Positions 22,561-34,300 of a DNA stretch of 64,000 bases are shown in pieces (position 1 is the first letter of the stretch; each line of letters opens with the position of its first letter). Source of the DNA: Acephala macrosclerotiorum (taxonomy: Eukaryota > Ascomycota > Leotiomycetes > Helotiales > Mollisiaceae); NCBI GenBank assembly GCA_014904845.1, contig MU119344.1:62001-126000 (forward strand), read 5' to 3'. The notes beneath the pieces were generated by a model. It searched no databases, was not told the DNA's origin, and was given only the letters and a program-made list of their open reading frames with translations. The translations under genes were made by a program, and so were the position numbers.

Positions 22561-23816
22561 CCATTTAAGATCTAAGTTGACCCTGAAATCAACAGACTCA
22601 CCAAACTGAAAGCATCTCTCGCCCGCTATACCAACGATACCAATCAACCAGATTTCGCTGACAGGCCCCTCGCCACAACATCACCACCATCCGAAACTAC
22701 CGGGTCAACGAATACGACTGGCACTCCACCCAACAAGAAATTAACCAAAACCTCACCCAATACACAATAACAGTCTACGCAGACGCAAACCACACTCATC
22801 CCATCCCTCTCTATTTCGTGCACCATCGCTCACCTCGAGCAGACGCCATCCTCCTACTCTTCATCCACAGCTGGCCAGGCTCATTCTTAGAAGTCGGAAA
22901 AATCATCAACGACCCCACACATCCTCCAAATGACTCTATTCCAGCATTCCATGTAGTGGCTTCCAGTCTTCCGAGATTTGGCTTCTCTCCTGCACCTGCG
23001 CACCCAGGACTTGGACTACGAGAAGCGGGGCAGGCTTTCAAGAACCTGATGACGAAGTAGCTCAACTATCCGAAATTCGTTGTCCAAAGCGGGGATTTTG
23101 GTGGCTTCACACCTCGATATATGGCTAGAGATTTCCCTGATATTGTTGTCTCCACCCTCTCAAACTTCTTCACAATCCCGGCGAATCCTAAAGATCTCGT
23201 GAGATACGAAGCCGGAACAACGACGGAGGAGGATTTGAATATTGAAGAATTGATGGTCTTTGGGGATAGTTATGCGGGCTATAGAGATATACAGTAGACA
23301 AGGCCGTTACAACTTGCTGTGGCGATGACAGATAGTATGGAGGTTTGCGAGTTAGATTTATTCTGCGTGTAGATGGATATCCGTGGACGCCGAAGGAGAT
23401 TATTATGTGGGCGATGATGTACTACACCCAGAGCCCATGTAGTGGTTTCGCGAAGTATAAGGAGCTTGCAAAGGTAAGATTGATCAAAATTGACAGGAGC
23501 CATTCTATGCTAACTACTCCTCAAGGTTGGCACCTGGTTGAATGAAGGATTTCGGTTCCTCCCCCAGCCTCTTGCGGTATCTGCATTTCCGAAAGATGGC
23601 TTCAGAACGGTTCGTTCTTGCATCAAATTACACAGACAAAATGCTAATGTGCGTTTGAAAGCCGCCATCGTGAGTAGAAAGATATGCCAATCTGAACATC
23701 TACAACAACCCCAGAGGCGGGCACTTCGCAGCTTATGAAGTGCCAGACTTGCTCGTTGGGAACATGCGAGACCCTTGGGGAAATAACTCACTCTTAAATG
23801 TCGACCAGCTGGCCTG
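22561..23816 (+). pseudogene. Epoxide hydrolase (EHN + alpha/beta hydrolase) pseudogene
   Basis: Reads as a microsomal-type epoxide hydrolase in pieces. It starts PFKI, then an in-frame TAA (22573-22575), then VDPEINRLTKLKASLA. A frame change follows, then NYRVNEYDWHSTQQEIN of the EHN domain, HHRSPRADAILLLFIH and the oxyanion motif as HSWPGS (normally HGWPGS). Next come FHVVASSLPRFGFSPAP, TAG at 23058-23060, the nucleophile block VVQSGDFGG, and VRYEAGTTTEEDL. TAG at 23295-23297 is followed by the cap and C-terminal blocks YPWTPKEIIMWAMMYYTQ, AVSAFPKDG and GHFAAYEVPDLL in shifting frames. At least three stops and three frame changes exclude a functional product. The intact family opens epoxides to diols. 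Confidence 0.9.
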
Positions 23817-24342
23817 AAACTATAATGCTGCAGGTTCGGCAGAAACATAATAGTGACTAACATAAAAGTATTTAACAAGAGGTACGAGGAATGGTAGATA
23901 GCAAGAATAGGGCACGATAAATGTAGTAGAGTAAATAACAGACACCTTAATACGAAGATTTTAAATTCATAGCGCAATGTGAAAATCTTGTGCACACTCC
24001 CCACTCGAGGCAAAATGTCTAGCACGACGCTCCCACCAAGCCAAATGTTGGATATTCTCAGCCCCTCCAAGGAACAGAGAGATCAAGAAAGAAGGTAACT
24101 TCGGAATTTCTGAAAAGACTTGGGACATTCTAGTGTCAAGAATGTACGTTTGGTTGTCAGCGGTCAAGTCGAGGAAATTCGTCGTTGTATTCCTGGGATC
24201 GTATATCGTCTGCCAACCAGAAAATCTACGTATCCACTTGTACTGAAAGAAACCTTCCTCCGCAAGAAACCCAGCAACGCCTTATTCTCCATGCCCGTCG
24301 ACCGCTAAGTCATCATATATGGTATTCGCGCGTTCGGGTCGT
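23817..24342. other. Intergenic region
   Basis: No coding sequence or motif seen between the epoxide hydrolase relic and the 3' end of TMA7. Confidence 0.4.
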
Positions 24343-24657
24343 TTATTTCTTCCCAGACTTCTTTATGCCTTGTGCACCGGTGTTGAGGGGTCCTTTGCTG
24401 CCCTTGGCTTTTGCCGCCATCTCAGCCTTGGCCTTCGCATCTACAATTCAAATCAGGATATGTCTGCGTTGTACAGTATGATACAACATACCAGCTCGCT
24501 GCTTCTCCTGGAACGCCTTATCTTCCTCGTCCAACTCGGCCTTGGGACCTTTCTTCGGTGCCTTCAAAGGCTTGGCCTTGCCGCCTGGTGATTTGTTAGC
24601 ATGGTGAACCAGAGTGAAGATCTTGCGCAACATACCTGCTCTGTCTTGGCCTCCCAT
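24343..24657 (-). CDS. tma7: Translation machinery-associated protein 7
   Basis: A small, basic, conserved ribosome-associated protein of 70 aa, near the family norm of about 65. Three exons on the minus strand: 24636-24657, 24492-24584 and 24343-24440. The two introns are 51 nt each, both with GTATGT donors and TAG/CAG acceptors (24585-24635, 24441-24491). The protein reads MGGQDRAGGKAKPLKAPKK, ELDEEDKAFQEKQRA, then a KAKAEMAAKAKG helix, and ends GPLNTGAQGIKKSGKK, the family's hallmark tail. In yeast the protein co-purifies with ribosomes and its loss mildly affects translation. It shares a 438-bp divergent intergenic region with the Prp4 kinase gene. No oddities. Confidence 0.95.
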
Positions 24658-25095
24658 TGTGGTCTTTTTCGTATTGAGATGTAGATTACAGGAGTTGGTA
24701 TCGTAAAGAATAGTAAATAATTCGCAGGTTGTCGAGTGGGATGTTTAAGAGAATTTGGCGGGGTGAGAACTTGAGGTTTTTGTTCTGGCTCAGCCACCCA
24801 TGGACAATCAGCCGCCTTCGTAACGCTAACCCATATTAGGTTACTCTCGGACTTGCCCTCTCGTCATTCAGCTCAAGGAAACATCGAATTTTGATCTGCT
24901 GTTGCTACACCGCGCAAAACGGTTCGAGCAAGTCCGCCAACATTTTATCTACAACAATTATGCCCTGAAGCTCTAGAGCGAGACAATAGATACCCGGTTG
25001 GGCTCTTCTCACTCTGAGATCGTTATTTCTGAGCCTTGCTAACACAATCTTCGAACGACAAGGCAGGGATCTAGAGTCTAATTACTGCAAGCAAT
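24658..25095. promoter_or_regulatory. Divergent intergenic promoter region of tma7 and prp4
   Basis: 438 bp separate the two start codons, so both promoters must lie here. No TATA box or named operator stands out. The sequence around 24940-25080 is unremarkable. Confidence 0.5.
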
Positions 25096-27870
25096 ATGGC
25101 ATCTCCAGCCAGTTCAGATGAGGGAGAGATTCGAGATGGCGGTGTAGAGAAGGCAAACACGTCGCTACCTGAATACGACGGCACGTCCGTTGACCGTCAA
25201 GACAGAAACCATTCCAGCAACTCAAATTCGAGATCTCCGGATAATGGGCACAGGTCGAAGGATAGGAAGTCGCATGAGAGGAGCAGGTCGCCATATGAAC
25301 AACCAAGAGGCTCGAAGCGTTCGAGGGATGAGGACTATCCGGATCGATCTCGAGACCCACGCCGATTCAAGGTTCACTACGAAGATGCGTCGGCAGACTA
25401 CAAACGCCGCACCCGAGGCTACGAAGATCTAGATCGAGGATCTACTGCTTCTGCAGGTTTACAATACGACGAGCGCGACAGATATTCTGAGAAACGAGCA
25501 CGAACACGCAGTCGTTCGCCCTATAGATCCGGACGTGGAGGAGATAGGAATTGGCACGGTTCGCAGTCAAGACGCGATGACAACCGTTACAATGGTTATG
25601 CAAATGACCATCGAAGGCCCGATTCTTATGGACATGGTGACCTAAGAAGTCGGGAATCAAAGGACCAGTCAGTGAGCAAACGGGGACCAAGCCCGCTGCC
25701 TGCTGATAACGCAAGACAAGAGGCTAAAACTACCAAAGGATACTCGCAGCATGCTGATCACTCTGCCAACAATGCTTCTCAGGCTAGGTACGTCACTCGG
25801 TCCTCCTAGAGGCTCCTATACTAACATGATTACAGGACAAACGAGGAGGTCAAGGCACCTGCGATCGAAGCTCCAGAGGAAGAGCCTCTCGATGAAGCAG
25901 CCCTGATTGAGCAGAGAAGGAAGCGTCGTGAAGCAATCAAAGCTAAGTATAGAGGTTCAGCCACACCTTTACTAGTACAAGCCTTGCAGCTGGGAGATAA
26001 ATCAGGAGATTCGACACCTGGTCAACAAGACAGCACCACACCATCCGCTCGATCAAGTACGTCTCCTTTTCATATCTCAGCGACTGGTACTAAGCCGTGG
26101 GTGACAGCCTCGCCGTTGATCTCAACTCCTGGAACTCCAACCGAAGCCCAAGATCCAGGTTCCCCTGCTGTATTTGCTATCACTGATGACCAAGAACTTG
26201 CCAATACAAGAGGATCCACCGGTGACGACAATGATGGCCCTTCAGCAGCCGATTACGATCCTACAATGGACATGAGAGAAGATAAGCAGCGAGACGACCA
26301 GAGACACGGCGATGATGTATCTTCAGGAGCGTATGACGAGACCAAGCGTACCACCGAGCAAGATGTTCTGCTTCCTACTACCGAACCAGTCAAAGAGAAG
26401 GCCAAGAAATCGAAAGATGACTTTGACATGTTCGCTGAGGATGATGATGATGATGATGATATGTTTGCAGAGGACCCCGTTCCCAATGGAGACTCAAACG
26501 CAGAGAAGTCCACTGATGTAGCCAAGGCAGTCGCGATACCACAGGCGAAGGAACTCGATATCGGAATGCTCGACAATTGGGATGATATCGAAGGGTACTA
26601 TAAGGTCATCTTGGGAGAATTGCTGAATGGCAGATACCACGTTCAAGCAAATCTTGGTAAAGGTATGTTTTCGGGAGTTGTTCGAGCTACGGATGTGACC
26701 ACAAAGAAGTTGGTTGCTATCAAACTCATCAGAAACAACGAAACAATGTAAGGTTTCCTTCCACAACCTGAAGTTTTAGACTGACTTTTCTTAGGCGCAA
26801 AGCTGGCTTGAAGGAGATTGAGATTCTGCAAAAGCTCAATGAGGCCGATCCTGAAGACCGAAAGCATATGATCCGACTCGAGCGTCATTTCGAGCACAAA
26901 GGTCACCTGTGCATGGTTTTTGAGAATCTGAGTATCAATCTTCGCGAGGTACTGAAGAAATTTGGTCGTGATGTGGGTATCAACCTCAGAGCTGTTCGGG
27001 CTTACGCTCAGCAAATGTTCCTTGGACTGGGCCTCATGCGAAAGTGCAATATTTTGCATGCAGATCTGAAGCCTGACAATATTCTGGTAAGCGCCCTCAA
27101 CCCAATACAATATGATCTTTGCTCACTACGAATAGGTCAACGAGTCACGCAACATGCTCAAGATTTGTGATTTGGGGTCTGCATCTGATGCCTCCGATAA
27201 CGAGATCACCCCCTATCTTGTAAGCCGGTTTTACCGAGCGCCAGAGATTATTCTCGGCATGAAGTATGACTTCGCAATCGACGTCTGGTCTGTTGGATGC
27301 ACACTGTATGAGCTGTACACCGGCAAGATTCTATTCACAGGTCGCACTAATAATCAAATGCTTCGGTCGATCATGGATTGCAGGGGTAAATTCACGACAA
27401 AGATGCTGAAGCGCTCAGAATTTGCTCACATCCACTTTGATGAGATGGCCAACTTTAGAAGTGTGGAGCAAGATAAGCTTACTGGAAAGGTATGTCTAAT
27501 TTTCATGCTTATTCCTCCAACGTTAGACATTTGAAGCGCTGTGGCGTTCGTGCCGCAGAGTGACAGATGCAAGACTCAGATCAGTGCCCCCCCACATCAC
27601 ATGTTTCGTTTCATCCCGTCAGCCTAGAATAGAACCTCACTGATGCATCATTCTCTGCAGGACACCATCAAGACACTTGCATTCGCGAAACCATCCCGCG
27701 ATCTCCGCACTCGCCTCTCATCTGCATCGAAGGGTCTCACCGAAGCGGAGACCAAAGAGTTGGCCTTGTTTACCGATCTACTGGATCGTTGCTTAGCGCT
27801 GAACCCGGAGAAGCGGATCACCCCCGCTGAGGCGTTGAAACACCCGTTCATCATGAAGGCTTTGCGCTGA
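25096..27870 (+). CDS. prp4: Serine/threonine kinase Prp4 (PRPF4B family)
   Basis: Spliceosome-associated kinase that phosphorylates tri-snRNP proteins during B-complex activation in the nucleus. Five exons: 25096-25787, 25836-26747, 26795-27086, 27136-27489 and 27661-27870, giving 819 aa. Introns are 47-49 nt except the last (171 nt, 27490-27660). The N-terminal 200 residues are an RS/RD-rich nuclear-speckle-type region. A conserved EEEPLDEAALIEQRRKRR block follows, then a poly-Asp run near residue 430. The kinase domain (about 497-800) has the Gly loop GKGMFSGVV, VAIK lysine 526, HADLKPDN as catalytic loop (Ala for the usual Arg, as in this family), DLGSAS in place of DFG, and SRFYRAPE. The C terminus TPAEALKHPFIMKALR is typical. 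Intact. Confidence 0.96.
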
Positions 27871-30451
27871 GATGTAGTTTTGGTAGCTGGGGGGCTGCAA
27901 TTAGATGGCAAATGGCGTGGTGAAAATAGACGCTGTCCATCATAGACCAAGAATAATTATTGTTTTGCTGTACACCTGCAAGTTGGTCACCTGTGAGCTG
28001 TCGTTGATTTTGTTTCCTCTTTCTTCGCCGTACTACGCCTCTCCAATATTAAAAGCTGGCTGGCTTATCTTAGGCTAGGAGTAGTCAGTATTGACACAAT
28101 AGAGGCTAAACTTCAATCAAGCGCCAATGGACCAGAGGCAGTAAGACATCCTGCCTCTTTGCCTCGACAGTGTTCCAATATGCATATAGTTTTGTTTATT
28201 TAGAAAGGGCACAGCTGTTTGATTACACAGTCATCTTCACGGTCGCTACCTTCTTATTTTACCCAAAAGGGTATATGCCGACTTAGGCTAGTGCCTTCCA
28301 CACATCCCTCATATTTCTCAAGTCCTCGATTCATTGTTCCGGCGTGAAATTCTCCCCTAACCGGATATTTCTTCTTCTCAGCCAACATCCAGGTAACAAG
28401 CACAGTGTTCACCATTTCAGCCAGTGTGACAGTGTGACAATGTGACTGCAGAATCTTCAATCTATGGGAAGGTAGGCCAATTAGCCTAACGTTCCTTCTT
28501 CCACCATCTCCCTAAACATTTTCTACGCCGCTACAGTATCTGCAATATTGGGTATCCGCGTATAATCTGCTGTCGGAGTCGCACGTCGATCGCCAAGTGG
28601 AGTCGCAGTGGAGGCTGGAAGGAGTGTCCTCGTGTTTGCAATGAGAAAAGGCTCCCTCGCTGAAGATATGGTGGAAAAGGAGAACGACGGCGAGGCTTAG
28701 GGAGAAAGTGAGAGCTGGACTCTGTTGGGGACTGAGTTAATGATGCAGACAATAACTGAGGGAAAGATTACGTACTATGAACTTCATTCTGCCTCTGTCA
28801 TAAAATCATAAAAATGAACTATGTCTTCCTGACAGTTACATTTCTCTTATAATGGAGTAGAAGTCCCATTCTTTTGATGCTACCCTTGAAATAAGTACTA
28901 CCTCGCCTTCAATTCGTCGATCTTTGTTCGTCCCCGTCGACATACGGGTATAATGGTACACCACACAGTCTGCCCGTTGAAGTCCAACATACCTTGTGGA
29001 ACATGAGTTACCCGAATATCTGTGTTAGCTAGAAGGAAGTGCTGGGCTTGTTCCCGAGTGCGTCATGACAAGGCCTCACCTTAGCAAATAGATTGAGGCC
29101 TAGCAGCTAAAATTCTAAACTCTTCACGCCTACCCATCTTCCGAAGTCAAAGTCTCGATTCGATGTCAGGTTCCGTCAGAGCAGGCCAGTCTTAGTTCTC
29201 TGTAACGAAGATGAGGTAGATTACTATTCTCCAACCTGCCGTCTGACTTCGGCTATGGTCCAGATTTCCTCCTGTGACACGAAGAAGTGTTTTGAACTTC
29301 GACGGACTGCTTGTCTCTTTGTCTCTCTCCTCTCGTCGTAGCTCGTCGGCAACATCATTCTTGCAACACTTATGCTTCCTGGGTGAAGTTGCAAGCACTT
29401 CTTTCATTCCAAGGGCGCAAGTAGATCTTTCGCAGCCAGGAAGTAAGTAAACTTCGGAAGTATCGTTTCCTAGTTTTGCAAGTGCTCTCTGGAGTGAATC
29501 CTCCCCGCTCCATGGCTCAACGCCACAAGCACTTCGAGTCTGTGAGTCCTAGCCTCCCACTTGCTGCTTCATCTCACAAACCCTTCTGATTGAAAAGCTG
29601 CTTGGATGCAGCAACCATACAGAGAGAGCGACAAGTTCTCCTATCTCAATCTTTAGCCGCTTGCAGGTCGATCAAAAGGTAATGGCATAGCTAGCTATTT
29701 ATAAGCTACCCGACCCACAATTACATTTGCCATTTACTCGATAAGGTAAATTTTACTATCAAGTGACGTGGTCCTAGTCAGAGTGGTGGCGGTTCTTGAT
29801 TACGTCGCTTCCTTGATGCTGACGGAGTTGAATCCTTCGAGGCTCTGAGGTGGCGAAGAACTATCAAAGGTGCTGTGCCACCGATAAGCATTTTCGATCT
29901 AGAATTTGGATGGTAATCTTGGGGAGCATGGGGAGGTCATGATGTTCAGATTCTGGATGAGATGGAAAGTGAAAGCTTCGTGTTTTGAAAGCTACGCATC
30001 TAGGCAGAAAAAAAAAAATGAGTGCCGAACTATGAACGGCCGTGGTATTTCTGCTGCCGTAACATCGTCTCCTTCAAATTTGGTCGCTCTGACCTGGGGG
30101 CTTGAATGCCTCCCACAGCTTTGCATTATTACTGTGCTCCTGTCCTAATTTTGAGGAGTCTTCAACCCAGTACCGAACTCTGACCTATTTCCCAGATTTG
30201 CGCCGTGTTGAAGGGGCTTTCGATGCTCTAGCTCCGACCGAAGGAAAATGACGAAAGAAACTCGTGAAGTAGATCATTCCCCAACTCCCATCTCTCCATC
30301 CTAGATGTACAACCAAGGCCCATCATACCCCCAATTCACCGGGTCTCGTTCCTGATGGACGAACCACTGCCACCCCAAAGAAGTCAGCCTCGGTCTTTCT
30401 CCATCCTTCCACCGAGCTCAGAGAACAGTGAACCCCTTCAACTCTCGTGCG
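27871..30451. other. Gene-poor region
   Basis: About 2.6 kb without a supportable gene. Minus-strand ORFs of 60-80 codons (28254-28752, 29192-29407) and a plus ORF at 29906-30148 show no conserved motif. I see no structured RNA. Confidence 0.45.
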
Positions 30452-31321
30452 TTAGAAAACATAATAAGCTTGCCACGGCTGAGCGGGACCAACCCAAAAA
30501 CACCCACAGCACCATTCCCCCTCTCCTCCCTCCCCGGCATCCTGTTCCCTCTCCGCTCGTTGCCGGAGTTCGTACTCTTCATACGGATCCACGTCATCTG
30601 TTGCTACGTAGGGATTGCTCCAAGTTGGTCTTCTGGCCGGCTTTGAGGTTGATGAGCGTGTGAGTTGCGGTTTTGATGAGGGTGTTTGGATAGCTTCGTA
30701 TTTTGGGAGGGGGTCTTGGGCGACGGGTTGAGTGGTGACGGTGCTGATGGTGGAGATTGAGAGGGTTGAACTTAAGGCTGTGGGGTTGGTGCCAAGTTGT
30801 CGAGATCCTGGAGGAGGATTTGAGTCTGAGTTTGGAGGTGAGGTAGGAGTGTAAGTTGGTGGTAATGGCGCTAGATTCACATCTGGTCCTGATCCTGCCG
30901 GCGCTGGATTTGAAGCCAGCTCAGTTTGCGACGACTGGGAAGCTCGCGACGACGTCGTCTTTGACCCACCAAACATGGCTCCAAACCATCCCTTAGAGTT
31001 CGAGTTCGAAGTTGAGGTTGATCCCGATCTAGGTTTCGAGATGTAGGGAGGAGGTTGATGTCTCGTGCTGTTGTACGAGGGAGGTGGTACAGCAGCCGCC
31101 ATCAGCTGACTCGCGAAGATCGACATCTTGGAGAAGACGGTTTCTGATCTCTCGCCTGCGCCCTGAGCTTGCGTTTCTTGATCCTCCGTCTGAAGAAATT
31201 CTGCGTCACTTGATCTGGGGAGTGGATTCGAAGATGAAGTTGGAGAAAGTCGTGCTTGATGATTGACGAAAATGGGGATTCCGATCGGCATGAAACTGGC
31301 CATCGATAGGAAGGCAGCCAT
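30452..31321 (-). CDS. Ser/Pro-rich hypothetical protein with PY motifs and a Cys-rich C terminus
   Basis: A 289-aa open frame of unrecognised family. It is strongly biased to Ser, Thr, Pro and Asn and is predicted to be mostly disordered. Short proline-tyrosine motifs are visible: PPSY (residues 80-83), PPPY (90-93), PPTY further on and LPKY near residue 210. A conserved-looking KGWFGAMFGG block lies in the middle. The last 30 residues are acidic (DPYEEYELRQRAEREQD) and then aromatic/cysteine-rich (WCCGCFW). PPxY motifs bind WW domains of Nedd4/Rsp5 ubiquitin ligases, and a CCxC tail could be palmitoylated, so a small membrane-linked adaptor is one reading. The start is uncertain: M66 (MSIFASQLM) is an alternative. 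Composition supports a real gene, but no homologue is recalled. Confidence 0.55.
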   Translation of the reverse strand: MAAFLSMASFMPIGIPIFVNHQARLSPTSSSNPLPRSSDAEFLQTEDQETQAQGAGERSETVFSKMSIFASQLMAAAVPPPSYNSTRHQPPPYISKPRSGSTSTSNSNSKGWFGAMFGGSKTTSSRASQSSQTELASNPAPAGSGPDVNLAPLPPTYTPTSPPNSDSNPPPGSRQLGTNPTALSSTLSISTISTVTTQPVAQDPLPKYEAIQTPSSKPQLTRSSTSKPARRPTWSNPYVATDDVDPYEEYELRQRAEREQDAGEGGEGEWCCGCFWVGPAQPWQAYYVF

Positions 31322-34300
31322 CTATCTCCTCATTCCTGGAGCGACTGACCTTCAAGAAGGAAAGGAAGAATAAGTTCAGAAGGAAGAGTTGAAGGGAGAA
31401 TTGAAGGGAGAATATGTCGGTAGTTGGATAGAGAACAGATGATAGTGATGCAGCGCTGCAGTGAGGTGAATTCGAATGGAACAGAGTTTACGGCTACCGA
31501 TCCGATAGCGAAATGCCTGAATTCAAGTGAAACCCTTATCCTTACCACCAGCAACTCATATCTGGGTTCGATTCGTTTGAATCTGATGCGCTGGCACGAA
31601 AGAACACTGCCACTTCGCACAGCGTCAGTGAGTGCGAGCTGTAACATAGCCGTCGCGTATGGTGATCTTCTCACGTCAGAATCAGTAAGCGCGTGTAAAT
31701 TTGCTGGCTTTTTTATGCTTTTGCCGACTCTGGGCTGGAGCGGGGATGGGAATAAGCTTTGCGAGATATGCTTGTAGTTCCAGCTTGATATATGAAAGGT
31801 GAAACTTTGCGACTTGAGAGAAAGTTGTGATCCATTTAACTGGAATCATTGGGCCGAAAAAGGAGGAGTTTGAGAGAGTTGGGCTAAGTGGAAGATCGCT
31901 CACATAAGCCTCCTTTCTTCCAGTTGGATGATAGCCGATGAACGAATGAGATGAGATGGAAAGAAGGTTATTTTTGACCCCTGAGATTTGGGCTCAAGCG
32001 ACGAATGAGATGAGTAGCCTTGCCTCAGCCTGACGTTTGTAGACTTCCTGATGTTCGCGGCTGACGAGAGAGCTGAAATATTGTTCTTCCAGGACGGCCG
32101 CATTTCAGTGAGGACGATGCATGATGACGAGGAGTGTTGAAGGCATCGCAGAGAGGAATGGGAAGAGAAGGTGGTCGAGAGGAAAGACAAGAAGATGGGG
32201 GTATGGCTCGGGTTTCTGGAAGATATAATTAGACTTCGAAGGACCCTCGACAGACGGAAGGTATCTTTAGAACTCTCATCTAAATTCAATATGTGAACGG
32301 GGGACTCACAGACGCAATGAAAGCTTCTTGGATGAACGGGATGTCTGGCGATCAGAGAGAAAGAAGATAAGCGAATTTGTGAAGCTATTCTCGTCTGCAT
32401 TTCTAACTCAATAAAAGCATAGGGAACGAGGGAAAGATACAAATGTGGGGATCGCGCTTGATGTTTCGCTACGCGCCTGCACCGCTCCATCTGCAAAGCA
32501 GCCGCTGGTCACGACATTTCGTTCTTTCTATTCCTGTACCGCGATGTGGGGCAAGATTCAGGCGTCTATTCTCATCTTCCAGCCATCCATTTGCTTGCTT
32601 TTCGTTGGAGGAGGATCTTGGTTTCCCCGCAAACGTTGAACGTGGCTTGCCAATACTTTGCATTTCTTCTTAGAGGCTGGGAGGGATGACTTACTTTTTG
32701 TGTGACTTCGGGTACATATCCTCGGAGTTTTGATGTTGGTGATGATAGGAATGGCTTCGTGCTTGACTTCATCATATGCAATGCAGTGCTGAGAACTTTT
32801 CACGTGCATCCCATCCTTTGGAACAGGATGAAAATCTGCATGTAGAAGATTCGGACTCTGTAACAGACAAAATCACATGGTCAAAATAACTCTCTTGATC
32901 CTTCTAAACTTTACCGCATCTCCCGCACCTTCCACCTCAAATATTCCAGTTCCAATTTTAATCTCCTGCCTTGAAGAAAGGTTTTGTTTCGGCCCATCAC
33001 AAAGCCGGAGGTGATCTTCTTCAGATCTGGGCTGCTCATGGACGCTGGAACGAGGACAAGGCTGGGTGGGGTTTGCGGACAGGACAGGGCTGGGGGTGTG
33101 CGCTTTGAAGGTTTCGAATCGCACTGACCGAGCTTCGAGATTATTGAAGGATCTTGGCATGGATCATGGGGGAATGCGTTCGGTGACGATGCTGGCAGAT
33201 ATCTGGGGGTATACCGGTTTGGGTAATTGGGTTGGTAATTGAGTTGTGAAAGGCCTGGTGAGGTTTCTGATGAAGTCTGTGGTTGAGGTGAACTCCGAAT
33301 GCAAATTAAAGTAACTACCCGCGCGACTCCTCATGGAGGATTTAGACTTGACTCGAGCTGCTAAGATGTAGCCGGGATGTGTGATGGAGATGAGGCTGTT
33401 GTACATCCTCAAGGGAAGAGGATGAGTGTATCTTGGTAACTGCCCTGGATGCACATGCAGTGAGAAGGCGTTTGCTGGAGCGAGTATTTCAGGGTGTGAA
33501 GTTCTATCGCTATGGTGCGTGGCTAGAATGATAGACGAGCTTTTCACGTGGCCAGTATCGCCTACTTAGGCAAAGCTTTAATAAAAGCACCCCAGGGCGT
33601 GTCCTCTTAAAATGGCATTTTTCAGCCTCAATCGAGGAATCAATCTCATCAAACCTGCTCTCTTGCAGCAAGATGGTCCTACCATTATTCAATACTGCAA
33701 CAGTACAAGGTACATTATTGCTAAAGCGCTGCTTCCTTCCAATTTTCTACGCGTATACTGCATGTACTGTACCATCGTACGGGAGCGGCAAACCCACAGA
33801 CATCAATATTTCAACAACCCCATATCAATTTCGTAACCCTACCTTTATCGATTACGATTCCTCGGATGATTTCGAACTTACAGATCCATCAAATCTATAG
33901 CTGGAGAACTATTTTGATGCTCGGCATGGTGTTCACTTTGGGAAAGTTCAAAAAGACTGGCGGTGAGTTTCAGGGGTTGACGTCTTCGGGATTCGGTAAA
34001 CGGTTTGATGGGGTGTTTGAATAACGGCTTTACACGGCTGCGATGTTTGCCGTGCTATGCCTGAGTGTGGCTTGTGCTTGTCTAAGTTTTTCTTGATGTG
34101 TTTTTTTACGAGATTGTTTCTGGTGGGTGCAACTCGGGAAGTGCGGCGTTGAGTTAGCTTCGGATAGCGACTTCTGTCTTGCACCACCACAGCTGAAGGG
34201 AATGGCTGTGGCTGGTGGAAGTCCCGGCCGGCGATTCCAATCGCTCCTTCGCATTACGCGTGTTTTCTGCACGCTTGTTTAAAGGTATGAGCGACAGATG

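Noticed and set aside
25984..26751. Separate gene starting at an internal Met in prp4
   Set aside because: The frame is continuous with the first exon through a clear 48-nt intron, and the block EEEPLDEAALIEQRRKRR links the two parts.
31900..32496. 198-codon minus-strand ORF
   Set aside because: Low-complexity Ser/Leu/His composition, no motif, and no splice partner. It overlaps other ORFs of equal quality.
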